A stretch of 64,000 nt of DNA from Hortaea werneckii (lineage: Eukaryota; Ascomycota; Dothideomycetes; Mycosphaerellales; Teratosphaeriaceae): NCBI GenBank assembly GCA_037044905.1, contig JBAOKB010000048.1, positions 310,001 through 374,000 on the forward strand. The letters run 5' to 3'. Below the pieces are notes generated by a model. It was not told the origin of the DNA, searched no databases, and worked only from the letters and a program-made list of their open reading frames with translations. Positions 33,895 through 45,642 of this stretch are shown here, one piece after another. Made by a program: the position numbers and the translations under genes. Every line of letters starts with the position of its first letter. Position 1 is the stretch's first letter.

Positions 33895-35199
33895 TTATGC
33901 CCAGATTCGGAGCTGGGTTCGGATTAGCCAGTGCTAACAAATAAATGAAAGAAAGAAGGATTGCTTACCATGGAGTCCCAAGAACCAGTGCAAAGTGACA
34001 TAGCATCATTGGATACGCCGAGACAGCTGACCCTGTTATCGTGGCCTTGCAGCGTGCCAACGCGCTCGCCGCGGAGAACGTCCCAGACCTAAAGACTGTT
34101 AGCATATCGGCCGAGAAATGTTACACATGCATTGATCACATACCTTGCACTCAAAGTCATCGTAGCCCGCAAATAACAACCTTCCGGAAACGGAGAATGC
34201 AACTGAAGTGATGCCGCAAACTGGCTCGCCGATCTGTCATCAAGGTCAGCAATCTATTCCGGAGCGTCGTTCCGCACCTTCACATACAGTGTAGCTCTGC
34301 AGCTCGCGGTCTGCGCGAATGTCGAACAGCCGGCAAGAAGCGTCATCCGATCCAGTGCCAAAGGCATTACCGTTGGGGAAAAACTGGATGGCATTGATAT
34401 CCGAATCGTGGGCGGCAAAAGTCTGGACGCATTTTTGCTGACGAACGTCCCAGAGTTTGGCAAAGGCGTCGCAGGCTCCAGATACAAATTGGTTGTTGTC
34501 CAAGGGGTTTATGCTCAGGCTCATCACGTCACCCAAGTGGTCTGCAAATTCCGTAATCTTCTGGCCGGTCTCAATGTCCCACAGGACACAGGTCATGTCA
34601 CCTGATGATGTGAGGATACGCCTGTCGTTGATGAAGCGGCAGCAGCTTAGGTATCCGGAGTGCCCGCTAAGCTCGCGTGCCACCCGCGTTGGTCCTTCTC
34701 TTGCGGAGAGATTGTAGACGGAGCAGATGTTGTCCAAGCCACCGCAAGCTACGTAGTTACCGCTGGGTGAGTATGCGCACGTCATGACCCATGATGATCT
34801 CAGGGGGATGGCGTGGACCTTGTTCGTAGTGTACGCGTCCCAGATGATTAGCTTGCCATCTTGTGAGGCGGATACGAGGTGCCGCCTATCCGTAGACCAG
34901 TGCATCGCGTAGATTTTCGCGAGATGGCCTCTGAGAGTCCGCTTCGTCTTCATGGCCAGCCTTGGCAGGGCTTCGGTGCGCTGTCGCGAGACATCGCGAA
35001 CTATAGAAAGATTTGTAAGCAGGCGTTCCTCTTCAATGCAGGAGATGTAGTTTCAAGAAGCCACGACACTAGGATGGAACTCACGGGTAGTGTCGGCCAG
35101 CTCATCCTTCTTGCGCTTTATCCTGTCCTTAAGCGCCTCTGCATCTCGCCTCGCAATCTGTATCTTCTGCTGGATTGATTCCGCGTTCGCGTCGGCCAT
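33895..35199 (-). CDS. sfaD: heterotrimeric G-protein beta subunit
   Basis: Seven-bladed WD40 propeller that binds G-gamma and G-alpha and signals in growth, conidiation and mating. Exons are 35199-35085, 35000-34288, 34233-34144, 34088-33969 and 33912-33895 (the last only six codons), giving 351 residues with intact frame. It begins with the coiled-coil helix that pairs with G-gamma (SIQQKIQIARRDAEALKDRI), then LRGHLAKIYAMHWSTDRRHL and SASQDGKLIIWDAYTTNKVH. Further blades end in the usual W-D dipeptides (VLWDIETGQ, KLWDVRQQK), and the protein ends GSWDSMLRIWA. This matches Aspergillus SfaD/yeast Ste4-type subunits. The phosducin-like chaperone gene follows 1.5 kb downstream. Confidence 0.95.
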
Positions 35200-36749
35200 T
35201 GCGATTACTCGTGATCGTCACCGGTCTCGCTAGTCTGCTATGGATTGGTGCCGTTCCAGCAGTCGTGATACGTAATGAGGGACTTGGCTGCTATGGGTGA
35301 AACGAGGGTCGAGCGAATGCCAGGTGCGGACTGCTGCGGTCGCAGCGCGCAATTGCCCTCCGCCTGGAGGAGATAAGCTTGACACGAGGATGCTGCCCAA
35401 GTGAATGCTCGACTGATGATCCCGCCCAAGTGGCGAATCGCTGTGCAGCCGTGGTGCAGCGTCAGGTGGATGGCAGCTCGAATGGGGATGTGGTGCAGTC
35501 TGGAGGTTGCGAGGAGTAGGAGTTGACCAGCCCGGTCCAAGGTAGCGTCGCGCACAGGCCAGCTTCAAAGCTTATTACAGCACCTCGCACGCCGCACGCA
35601 AATTGATGGATTAATCAAATGTCCCTTTCGTGGGAGGTGGACGGCGCTCGGTCGGACCGGCCTGTGGGCGGTAGCGAATGCGATGGAGGTGACACTCGGG
35701 CAGCAGCACTCGTTTCCAATAAATGTCGATCACGAAGACCAGCTCGCTCTCCTGACGAGAGATCATCCAGGCAAGCTGCCTTCCAAGGTTCTCGGCTGGG
35801 GCGAGGCGGCTACTGCCGAGCATGTAATCTGTCTGTCCCCCGAAGTGCCCCTAGAGAGGTAATTTTCGGGACCCCAGATAATTACAGGTACAACCGGTAA
35901 GTACCTAGGTTTATGCACGAGGCAGCGCGCCTGAAGCCTGCCCAAGCGAGGTCCTGACACTGCTATGTACTGTACTGTGTAGAGGCAGAGAGCCAGTAGG
36001 TAGTAGTAAGAACACAGAGTGATATGCCGCCGCTTTCCCGCTCGTGCAGTGACAGACGCATCTTTTCGCGAACGCTATCAAACTTTGCTGCGAACGTGAA
36101 CCGTTTCCAGGTTGGCCCTGATCTGCCGTTTGCGGAGATGCAAGGAACAGGCATTTGTCGCGACGGATGCTGTGTGAACTTAGCACAGCGCAGATCGGCA
36201 CACTCAGCACTCTTCACCACATGCAGTCTGAGGCGCAGCAGCCATCAGGTCACGGAATCAAGGTCGCTGACTTGAACCCATCGCACTGCATGCCTACTTA
36301 TGCTGGACTCCGCTTGGGGCCTCTTCCGAGCCGCTGGGGAGATTGACCGTCAAAGCAATAGTGTAACGGCCTACAGAACCATAACAGGAAGAGATGCTGT
36401 CCCTCGCTTCGCCATGCCCTTGGCGGTGCCATGTAAGAGGTCGACGCCACGCACAGAAGCATGAAGACCGACTACAAGACGTAGCAAGGCTTGTGGCCGT
36501 ACTGTAGAAGGATAACCCTTCATTTGTAGACTCGAGCAACCGCATAGCTAAAATATTGCTTTTACATCCGCCTCTATTTGCTTTTCCGCTCTATTAATTC
36601 TTCTCTTAAACAAATGCTGGCTGTCGGCGACGACTAACGAATGGCATGACTGAGCCTGTAATCCTATGAGGAAGACAAGGCACAAGTTGCCGCCCTTTCA
36701 TCAGAATCTACAGTACCACGCTCAAATATCGACAGCCGCTACTGCCCAT
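35200..36749. other. intergenic, 1.55 kb
   Basis: 5' flank of the G-beta gene, 3' flank of the C2H2 gene. A TACCTAGGT element lies at 35901-35910. No coding frame called. Confidence 0.45.
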
Positions 36750-38289
36750 CTAGTTGCGCTTCGGCATCTTGGACGAATACTTCATGGTCATCACGCCGTT
36801 CGCTGGTTGCTGTCCTGCTCTGATCACAGACCTCTCGGGGTTGATGATTGACGGCTGCCTCACCTTTGTCGCCTCCAGAAACCCGCCGCTGATCGAATCG
36901 AGAAGCTACAAACACGATTAGCCTTGTTCTTCTTGAATCTCTCGAAACACATTCAGCACGTACCACGTGATAGTTGGAGCTGTCCTTGACGCGGCACCGT
37001 TGCGTGCTCTCGATATGAGCCACCAGGGCGGTCGCGGACACGAAGCGCTTCAAGCATGTTGTGCACGAGAAATTGGTCCGCAAGTGTGCCCATGAGAGAT
37101 GGTCTTGGAGCTCCGAAGGTGTGTCAAACGAGGAGCCTCCTTCAAAGCCACAGCCTGGAAAGGGGCATTCGTATCTCTCGGTGTACGGGCTCAGAAAGAA
37201 GTCGGGATCGTATTCTGGAGACTCGGGATCGTAGAAGTGTGAGTACATCAGATTGTTCTGGGGACTAGCGAGCTCGTCTTCGTGCTTCTTCGCGACCTCT
37301 CTAGATGGCGGCGTTGGTTTTGCTTCTTTAAACAGAGCCTGCGATGTCTTGCCAGTTAACCAAGCGACCGGGGTTCCCTTCGGATTGGCTCTTGTCTCTT
37401 TCACTTCCCTACCGTCAACAGTCGCTGATGAAGTCGGCGAAGCAAAAGACGTGCATGTCTCGACGCCGCTTGAGCTTGCTGCCTGGGAGCTGATCGACAT
37501 GCTCTTCATCGAATCGTTCATTTGAGACAATGCGCTTCTCGGTAGGCGCGGCCATGTTTCCTGCTTAGCGCGAGACGATGGAGAAGGTGCTTGCATCAAT
37601 TCTGTCTCGGGTTGCAACGGTTTGTATCCGCTCTTCTGTTCTTCTGACTCCTCATCCAGAATGTTGCCATGCTTCCTCTCTCCCTGCTTGTGACTTTCTG
37701 TGCTGTCCACGATGACACCTAGTCCGCGACGTCTATCAGCAAAAGCCTTGTTGGCTTGCAGGTTGTGAGCAAACTCTTCTGGGTTTTCCATGATCTGCTT
37801 GATGATGTGCTTATGCACTATACTGGCCCGGAACTCATAAGCGTCAATGACTGCACATTCGCCATCTTCTAGATGTGCAATCATATGAGCTGCACGGGTG
37901 AAGAGGAGGTGACAGCCGTCATCCTTCGCCGGACAGTATATGGATTGATCGGCCGGATGAAATTGCTCGCGGTGCTTCTTCCTGCCGCCGAAGCTTTTGA
38001 AGTCCATGCCACAGAACTCGCAGGTGATGTGGGCTGGCGAGTCACCGGCTTTGCGATCCTTATCAGCCCAGAACTCGGCCATCATGCTGACTTTGTGCTG
38101 CGTTAGATCGTCATAGCTGTCGCAGTCCACGTCGCATTTATTGCAGTAGTCATGGTCCGGATCAGAGAGCTTATGTCGCTTCATGTCTTTCTGACAATCA
38201 AAGGTCTTTTCGCATGTCGGATACGTGCACTTGACTAATGGGTTTTGGCCGACTTCTTGGCCTGAGCCGTGAACAGGTACTGCAGGCAT
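36750..38289 (-). CDS. C2H2 zinc-finger protein with six fingers
   Basis: Predicted DNA-binding protein of 493 residues, unnamed. Exons are 38289-36964 and 36905-36750. Four fingers lie in the N-terminal third (CTYPTCEKTFDCQKDMKRH, then CNKCDVDCDSYDDLTQH, CEFCGMDFKSFGGRKKH and CPAKDDGCHLLFTRAAHM). A disordered Ser-rich middle follows, and two more fingers near the end (CPFPGCGFEGG, then CTTCLKRFVSATALVAH). After the intron the tail reads SISGGFLEATKVRQPSIINP. Frame intact. Such fungal proteins are usually called C2H2 domain-containing without assigned targets; a regulator role is inferred from the fingers. Confidence 0.85.
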
Positions 38290-38926
38290 GTTGAGGACAG
38301 GCGATTGTTACTGGATCTGTGGCGTGTGAGTGAGCCTGGGACGAGGATTTGTGCAAACTGTAGAGGTATTGAAGAGGCCTAAGATATTAGAGACGTCTAA
38401 GGTTTGGAAGGAGGCTGAAGAAGTTGAATGCTGTCGAAGCAGTGGAAAGAGTTGAAAGGTCACCTGCAAAGGAGGTCGTTTACGTGCCTGAAAATCTGAT
38501 TCAGCAACAAGGTTCTGAAACAGGAAGGGGCGACCCACGTGTGCGACGAAACGGTGAAAACATGTGAAAATTGGATCAACTGATGCCAGCAATTAAGGAA
38601 ATGTAGCTAACAATGAGATTCAACACATACTGCTAAATTTGCTCAAACCGTATAGAAGTTGTGACCAGTGCAAGTGTATGGGGATTTGAGCGAATACTCT
38701 TGATGCTCGGCGGCGGGAAACTGACCTTTTAATAATTGAAAGAATTGTATACTTAGGACCAAATTGACTCTCCATACTGAGGGTATCTACCAATTTCGAC
38801 CGAAACTCCCATTCCCAAAGTCATGCTCAATATTCCCGAAGCGCCCAAATCATGCGCATATTGTTTTAATTTCCATCAAGAGAAGCAGCAAGGAAAGCAC
38901 CAGCGGAAAAAGCGCAACTGTTCTTG
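38290..38926. other. intergenic
   Basis: Upstream DNA of the C2H2 gene. Minus-strand frame at 38308-38592 has no motif. Nothing else seen. Confidence 0.45.
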
Positions 38927-39337
38927 TCAGCCTGTGAAGAAATCACATGATGGAATGTTGCTCACCTTTCTCTTCTTTGCAGCGGCAGCTGCAGCAGCCT
39001 CCTTTTCGGCCTTCTTCGCCTCCTCGGCGAGCTTGGCGGTCGTCGCCCGCACTTTCTCTCTGATAGCCTCCTGCCGCTCCCTAATGCTGAGGGGGCGCCC
39101 GGGGTGCGCCATGAACTCGGCGGCACCCAGAATTTGCCCGGAGGGCGACCGAACGTGGGACCTCTCGCCCAGCGTCAGAGGGTCGATCAGCTCACTCAGA
39201 CGCCGCAGCCTGCTTGGTTGCGGCGGCCTGCTGACGTCTGAGTGGCCCTCTGTGTGGTGGACCTGCGGCGGTGTTGCCAGGGGGACTGGCGTGATGGCAT
39301 CCAGCTCCATCGTCTCCGGGAGACTGCGCCTAGGCAT
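38927..39337 (-). CDS. small uncharacterised coiled-coil protein
   Basis: Not recognised. The frame from the ATG at 39337 gives 136 residues beginning MPRRSLPETMELDAITPVPL; the same frame is open to 39451. The middle is Pro/Arg-rich, then REKVRATTAKLAEEAKKAEK begins an uninterrupted Ala/Lys/Glu helix ending in eight alanines and KKRK, a nuclear-type basic end. Directly after this, GTGAGC...CACAG could be a 34-bp intron, which would replace the last residues; that is short for an intron here. The composition and codon regularity look coding. Role unknown. Confidence 0.5.
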   Translation of the reverse strand: MPRRSLPETMELDAITPVPLATPPQVHHTEGHSDVSRPPQPSRLRRLSELIDPLTLGERSHVRSPSGQILGAAEFMAHPGRPLSIRERQEAIREKVRATTAKLAEEAKKAEKEAAAAAAAKKRKVSNIPSCDFFTG

Positions 39338-40215
39338 CTTGAATAATGTCAATATCTCCAGTGCTGACAACGTCCTCACCTGCAGCCCATTCGGCCTCCC
39401 TGAAAATCTGCTAGCTCCGGTCCTTTTCAAGGAGGGGAAGAATCCTCTCAAACAACGAAAGATGATCTCTCGCGCTTTCCCTCCGTATTCGGTTGCTATG
39501 ATGCGCCATCTTGCCTGCTCACTGCCCGCTGCTCGCGAGAACGGCGGCCTTCTTCACAGACAACCAAAGCAAGACTTACCTCTTCTGTGCTGGTGCTGGT
39601 GCTGCTGTTGCTGGTGCTGTTGTTGCTGCTGTTGTTGCTGCTGCTGTTACTGTTGCTGCTGCTGTTACTGTTGCTGCTGCTGTTACTGTTGCTGCTGCTG
39701 TTACTGTTGCTGCTGCTGTTACTGTTGCTGCTGCTGTTACTGTTGCTGCTGCTGGTGTTTTTGGGTCATGTGGTTCTCAAAGACCCAAAGATGTTATTAT
39801 GCTTAAAGGCATGATTTGAGATCAGAGAAGCAGAGCAAAGGAAGCTCACTTTTCATGTGTAGACAATTCCACATAGCTCATGACCGGAAACCAAGTCTCA
39901 CATTGTCCATGTGAATTTTTGTAGCTGTGTTAGCATGTACGTTGGCGCGTAGACAAGGGTTGCAGCATTGTAAGTTCCATCGGGGCGTTGATTATTAGCG
40001 TAATGGTCAAGAAAGACGATGAATTCAAATCCAAATGTGAGCTCTGCTTAGACGTCTGAAGGAAGACGCTTGCAAGGGGTTTCAGAGTTCTGTCTTGTAC
40101 ATCAATATATGTACAGGTATATAAGGGCCATTAAAAGCGGGAGTATGGCAGCCTACAAGCACAGATTAGCATTCGATTCCCAGATGCGACTCATGAATCA
40201 TCTCGCCGAGTCGAC
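39338..40215. other. intergenic, contains minisatellite
   Basis: Flanks of the coiled-coil and cyanase genes. Holds the 18-bp array at 39589-39757. The + strand is open in all three frames across the array only because of its composition. Confidence 0.5.
39589..39757. repeat. CTG/TTG-rich minisatellite with six perfect 18-bp units
   Basis: From 39646 to 39753 the unit GTTACTGTTGCTGCTGCT repeats six times without change, preceded by 57 bp of imperfect CTG/TTG triplets. On the minus strand this is CAG/CAA-type sequence, but each unit carries a TAA in the glutamine frame, so a polyglutamine protein is excluded. Confidence 0.92.
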
Positions 40216-40894
40216 TTACCACTTGCCCCTCAAGGTAATCTTGCACCAATCACCCTTATCGTCCGTTTCCTTCTCCACCTTCGTGGAGAAAGAGATCGCA
40301 CTCATGATCCCGTCGCCGAACTTCTCGTTCATCACGGCCTTGTAGGCGTATCCGTAGTTTTGCACAATCTCGTATAAACGGTAGATCAGAGGCTCCTTCG
40401 GCGGCATCTCCATCGAATGGCCTCTGTCAGGGAACCCGGTGATCTCGGTCGCGAAAAGGGCGGGCTCGGAGATCTCGAGGACCTGGCAGAGCTTCTTGAT
40501 GTCCTGTTCCGAAGCCTGAGCTTGTCCGTAAAGATGGCTGCTACGGCAACCTCTTCGCGACCGAGCTCTTTGGCAATGGTCTCGAAGCTGAGGTTCTTCT
40601 CTTTCTTCTTGGCGAAGAGCATGGGCGAGTGGGACGGGAGACGGGGGACGATCTCTTGCTGGATAGACGTTATCTACAGCCCTCTTCAAGCCTGGCTGGA
40701 AGACTTACGTTCAAGACAGCAATGGGCTGACCGCTTGAGGTACCTTGTTGTTGCGCCATCTTGCTGGAGGTGCTGAAGGGATTGGTTTTCTGGTTCACGA
40801 TTGCTGCAGTAGGCCTCACGACGGCTCTGGAAGCAATCAAAGGAGCTTTACGGGCGCTGGCGGTTCTCAGGGAGCTAGCAAGGTTGAACGCCAT
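40216..40894 (-). CDS. cynS: cyanate hydratase (cyanase) with mitochondrial-type leader, one frameshift
   Basis: Converts cyanate and bicarbonate to ammonia and carbon dioxide. Exons are 40894-40709 and 40658-40216; about 209 residues from the first Met. The core matches cyanase: KNLSFETIAKELGREEVAVA, then FYGQAQASEQDIKKLCQVLE, PLIYRLYEIVQNYGYAYKAV, and FGDGIMSAISFSTKVEKE, with the catalytic Arg, Glu and Ser. Known fungal cyanases are about 160 residues; here 45 extra residues (starting MAFNLASSLRTASARKAPLI, ending FSTSSK) have no acidic residue and many Arg/Ser/Ala, like a mitochondrial presequence. A second Met (MAQQQ) would give the usual cytosolic length. The frame slips at 40530-40532 (one base missing). 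Confidence 0.9.
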
Positions 40895-41543
40895 GGTAGA
40901 AGCTAGGTAAGATACTTATACTACCAGATAACAGATGCAGCTAGTGAAGCTCAAGAGCTGTGAAGTATGTGATGGAAAGCTACGAGAGCTTGATGACAAT
41001 TCAAGGGCAACAGTACCTACGCTAAACGACATGCATATATCCTAGTGGGTGTCGTCAATCGTTGCTATGCGGAGATGAGGCGGGACATGGATGCTGGAGC
41101 ATCGCGGCAGAACGTCACTTGCGGTGGGAGATGCCTAATCCAGAATAGCGCCTCTTGGCAAGCATTGGTGCTGGATAGATAGTATCAGTTGATAAGACGA
41201 ATACGAAAGCAAACCCGGTACGTAGATAAGATCGAATCATTGACATTCGTTGACGATATATAACAGTGTCATCTCCATCGCATTCGTGCTTCACCCGCTC
41301 ACAGCAAAAGGGTATCTCTCGTAGTTACCGGCAAATCAGTCGCGGCATATCCAAGGTCCCAAGTACCCTAACGCCGCTCTCTTTCGCCATCCACAATACC
41401 GAGACTCCCCTGTAACCTCGCCTCATCCAATTAATGTCCCCCGAGCTTCGAAGATCATTGTCATTAAGCACGGAAAAAAACCCCATCGATCCGTGTCCAG
41501 GTCCATCGCTCTGATTACGATGCCTTCAGCATTGAGTGCGCCC
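40895..41543. other. intergenic
   Basis: 5' flank of cyanase and 3' flank of the Zn2Cys6 gene. No gene or repeat seen. Confidence 0.45.
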
Positions 41544-44500
41544 TTAGTTGAAACTGTTACCCGGCGCCGGCATATCGTTATCTCTCAGTAACATTTCCAG
41601 CATGTCGTGGCCGCCAATTTGCGGGCCGTACATTGTTTGTTGTACCTCGGTGCCTGGTGCCATGTTGAGCAGATTGTCCAACGGCAGTGTCAGCCAATCC
41701 TGACCACCCAGACCAAAGGCACCTGTCGTGTTGGTATTGAAGGCATCAACGCCACCACTGGCGCCAGTCCCTCCTGCGTTACTGGCGCTGCTGCCAGGAA
41801 TGGTGTTGGACGTCGTAGGAGAGTTGAGATTGAACCCCGGTGGTGGCATCACCCAGTGGTCACCAGACATGTCGTAGGAGTCTGTAGATATGCCAAAAAG
41901 TGGATTGCTGGAAGGAGTACTAGCACCGTTTGAATACGGATAGGTCCACTGTTGTTGTTGCTGTTGCTGCCCTCCCATTGAGCCAGCCATGGGGTTGTGT
42001 TGTGCGTGCATCTGTGGAGCATGCATCGCCGACCCTGCCATGCTTGGTGGCATCGGACCTGGCGTCGGCGTATCATATGGCTATGCCGCTGACTGCGCGT
42101 AGAGCGTCCATCGGTGGTGATACGGACGAGACGCGGCTTGAGACTCTGAGTAAGTTTATCAAGAAGCTCAGCAAAGCGGCTAGCCACATGTACATCATCG
42201 ACGACGCAATATTTCAGCGCCTCCACGGTGCGATCGATGAGGTTTAAGGAATCTGCCACCTCGCTCTCACTCGCGCCAAGCGAGAACGACTTCAGTAGCA
42301 TGATGGCCACGCTGATGATGCGGAAATAAGTGCGCACTGGAGCATGTCTGAGGAACTCTCCCGGGTATAAGCCCTCGACGACTGCCTTGAGCAGATTGCG
42401 TGCCGCGTCGCCGACAGTGAGGAGATATTTTCTGTCGCCACCCAACCATCTGGCTAGCGTAGTTGGGTTGATCGGGTTTTCTTTGACACCGTTCTGTGCC
42501 ACTGTTCTCGCCATCTCGATCGGCGGATCCAACACTTGGGCCATTGGATCTTCGCTCGCACACCGCTCTGCTACAGCTTGAAGAGCAAGAGCATTGACGT
42601 AGACACGACAGTATTCGTATTCAATTTCGAGGATATGGCGCATGTGTTTGGGTATAACAGAACAGGCCTCGAACTCCTCGCGCCACTTGAGAAGAGGCTC
42701 TTGATGGCGGTCCAATGCAGCTTTGTAGTCGCCGTTCTTGATGAGGTCGCGCGTGAAGGCCTTGTTTGCGAATATTTTCGCATTGCCCTCGCGCATGATA
42801 GCCGCCAGACGAAGCCAGAAATGTAAAGTAGTCTCTTGAATGCTTGAGTGCGAGCGCCGCGTGTTGTAGAGATCGCTGTCCTCGGGCTTGCTGTAACTTG
42901 CTGGCAGCATGGAAGTCAGTCCCAATCTTCCAGATGTCTGTGTCACGTAAACGAGCAGCAAATCACGGACATTGCCGCGCCGACGGTCGTACTCTTGCAA
43001 CTGAGCAGCGGAGAGAGGCTGGCCATCTGTCGTGCTGGCATGGCGCTGCCAGTCAGTGGAGTCGAAAACGCCAATTTCGAAGCTCAAGGACATGGCCATG
43101 CCAAGCAACATCCAGCACATGCGATCACTGCGCCAGCAAGGCTCAAGCCAAGCATCCATACGGTGACCGCCAATACCCTTAGGTATGTCACTCTCTGATA
43201 CGTATTCAGGCGTGCTGATCGGCTGGTCTGGAATCATGAGTTCCTCATCGGCTTCGTCGGGTGGGAAGTGCATAGCACGTGGATGCCATTCGGTCAGCAA
43301 AACGAGAGATTCCACTGTGCCGAGTGTGCGTAGACCCTTGCGAGTCAAGGGATTGACATCGCTGCCGGGTTCAGCGCCAGCGCCACAAAAGCCTCCACCA
43401 AATTGCTCTTGGCCCCAGACGACCCTGTTGACCATGCCCGAAAGGTACTTCCAGAGCTTATCGTGGATGCTGTAGGGACGGCTCTGCCAGCCTGGGCCTT
43501 GAAGCGGCATGTGCCTCGAAGCGACAAGCAAAATGGTGACAGTAAGCATTGGCTCCTGCGTGAGCATAGTCTCGTGGTTGTCGAAGGGCCGGAAGTCAGG
43601 TAGCGCTACGGGCGTCAAAGGCGCCAGATACTTGTAGAAGTATGAGACATACTCAATGGCCTCTCTCGCTGTGAACCAGCCTGCACGTACGAAGCGGTGG
43701 CGTGACCAGGCCTTAATCGCGTGGTTGAAACCCTCGACATCGAAGTTCGTCCTATCGTTTGCGTCTCCTTCCCCAATGTTGCTATCGTAGCTACCCATCG
43801 GTCGGTTACCCAATATGGGACTTGTCGCAGCAGGAAGATTATTAGGGCTGACACCAGTGAAGTTCGGCTGTTCCAAGATCTCTTTGCTGTTCATCCGATC
43901 CCGCATATGAGCCACGTCGCTCAATAGCTTAAGGGCGTCGTGGCCGCCGTGCACTTCCCTGATTTGCAGTTTTGCGGCCACAGCATCCGAAGCCTTGATG
44001 TCTTCCTCACCAAATGTCTGTGGCTTTGGTGGTTGCGGGCGACGCAAGGGCTGTGTCCTACCAACCCCGCCCCCGGGCGTGCGAGGACGGTCGAACTCGA
44101 CTTCCTCTTCGTACACGCCATCTTGCTGGTGGCTGACTTTGACACGCTTCTTGTTCTTGATCTCGTAGACTCCGTCCTCATCTCCGGTACCTACCCCGCT
44201 TCCTGCGTTATCCGTCTCACCATTTTTCTTCTTGCGGCGGGTAGCGGAGAAATAGCATTCTTTCGACTCGCGCCGGCATCGTACACACGGCGGATCATGT
44301 GGACTGTCGACGGAACCTAGGTCGCAACGGACTTTGCGCTTGCGACATGGTATGCATGCTTATGACCGTCAGCAATGGGTTTCCTGGTTCATCTCACCTG
44401 CGGCACAGCGGTAAAACTCACCTTGGTAGGTCCGCTGATGGACGGCGGGGTCCTTATTTCCCTGCACACCTTGCTGCTGCTGCTGCTGTTCAGGCGGACT

Positions 44501-44572
44501 ATCCGAGAACGAGCCGTGATGCTGCAGGCCGCCGATGGGCTGGTGCTGGTACCCGCCATTCATCTGCTCCAT
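41544..44572 (-). CDS. Zn2Cys6 transcription factor, Aro80-like, one frameshift
   Basis: Predicted activator of about 988 residues. Exons are 44572-44422 and 44358-41544. The binuclear cluster follows the intron: CIPCRKRKVRCDLGSVDSPH, then CVRCRRESKECYFSATRRKK. The fungal-specific middle domain contains ESLVLLTEWHPRAMHFPPD, which I associate with Aro80-type regulators of aromatic amino-acid catabolism; this assignment is from memory of the family and is moderately sure. The C-terminal 160 residues are Gln/Gly/Asn-rich, a plausible activation region. The N-terminus carries a six-glutamine run. The frame slips at 42079-42080 (one base missing), after which the tail reads PTPGPMPPSMAGSAM. Targets are not visible here; no aromatic-catabolism gene lies in the window. 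Confidence 0.82.
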
Positions 44573-45642
44573 CTTGGCGGGCTGTTTCGAAATCGTAAGC
44601 GGGCGACGCTGGCCTCAGCTGTTGAACCGCCGCAAAGCGCTCAGGCTGCCTCGGCAGTGCTGCCTCGATCTGGGGCAAATTGCCGCCCGCAAGGTCGAAG
44701 CCGCCGTGGGGAGGCCGGCTAAAAGGCTTACCCACCCACAGCTGCAGTCCGGTTGTCCAATCACCGCAATGATAAATGGTGCTGTGAGGCGCGAGCGGTA
44801 AAGGGATTATCGAGCACCCAGTAATAATGGGGAAAGAATTGGATAAGCTTCCGCGTTCGGTAGGCACGCTTTTCTTGGTGCGACCGTCTGGTTCTTCAGG
44901 TATTGTTGTTGGGCAGCAAAATGATTGCAATAATCTTGCTTCGCGTGAAAGGTTGCAGAGAGCATCGTTGTTGTTGTCGCCGGTCTGTTCGTTTCAAGAG
45001 TGCGGGATCGCTGCGTGAATGACTCGAAGGTGGTGCTTTCTAAGCAGCAGGCGACGTTCAAGATCTTTTCCGAGGGGTCACGAGAACAAGATGAGCAATG
45101 GACCAATCCAAGAGCGTGGCTAAGCAGAATGATGAACAAGATTCACGGGCACGTGAAGCCGAAGTCGGCACCGGCGTCATTTGTCATACATGCGACCAGA
45201 TTTAATCAAGAGGGAAGGCACGGTGGGCACGCAGCAGATATATCCATGTGAAGCATGAAGAACGCGGGGTAGACTGCAGCGAGAATGATGTCGATTTGTG
45301 TGAACGCGAAACGCGGTGACAGCAGTGTGCATGGACACTGTGCAACCGCAGCATGAATCGTGCGGCTGCAACTTTTTCCGTGTCAAGGTGATGGATGGCA
45401 CACCGATTCATTCACCGGTTGGAGGGACGTTTGGGGCACCCATTGCTGGCGATAGGAGCGGCATGTCATTCTCAGAGTGTTGCACCGGTTGCCTTGAAGC
45501 CTTTTGGACACTTCGTGAGTTATTGAATATCAGACAGTTAGGTCGTGGAAGGAAGCGGGTATTGGGATGCTGAAAGCCTTGTTAATCTACATAAGTAGCC
45601 TGCTCGAACTATTACACAACCCACAACAACGAACAAGCCTCA
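44573..45642. other. intergenic, 1.07 kb
   Basis: 5' flank of the Zn2Cys6 gene and 3' flank of SPB1. No coding frame called. Confidence 0.45.

Noticed and set aside
38823..39806. A + strand open frame of 327 codons with a Cys-rich end
   Set aside because: Its unusual end is only the translation of the 18-bp minisatellite, and the rest is opposite the coiled-coil gene.
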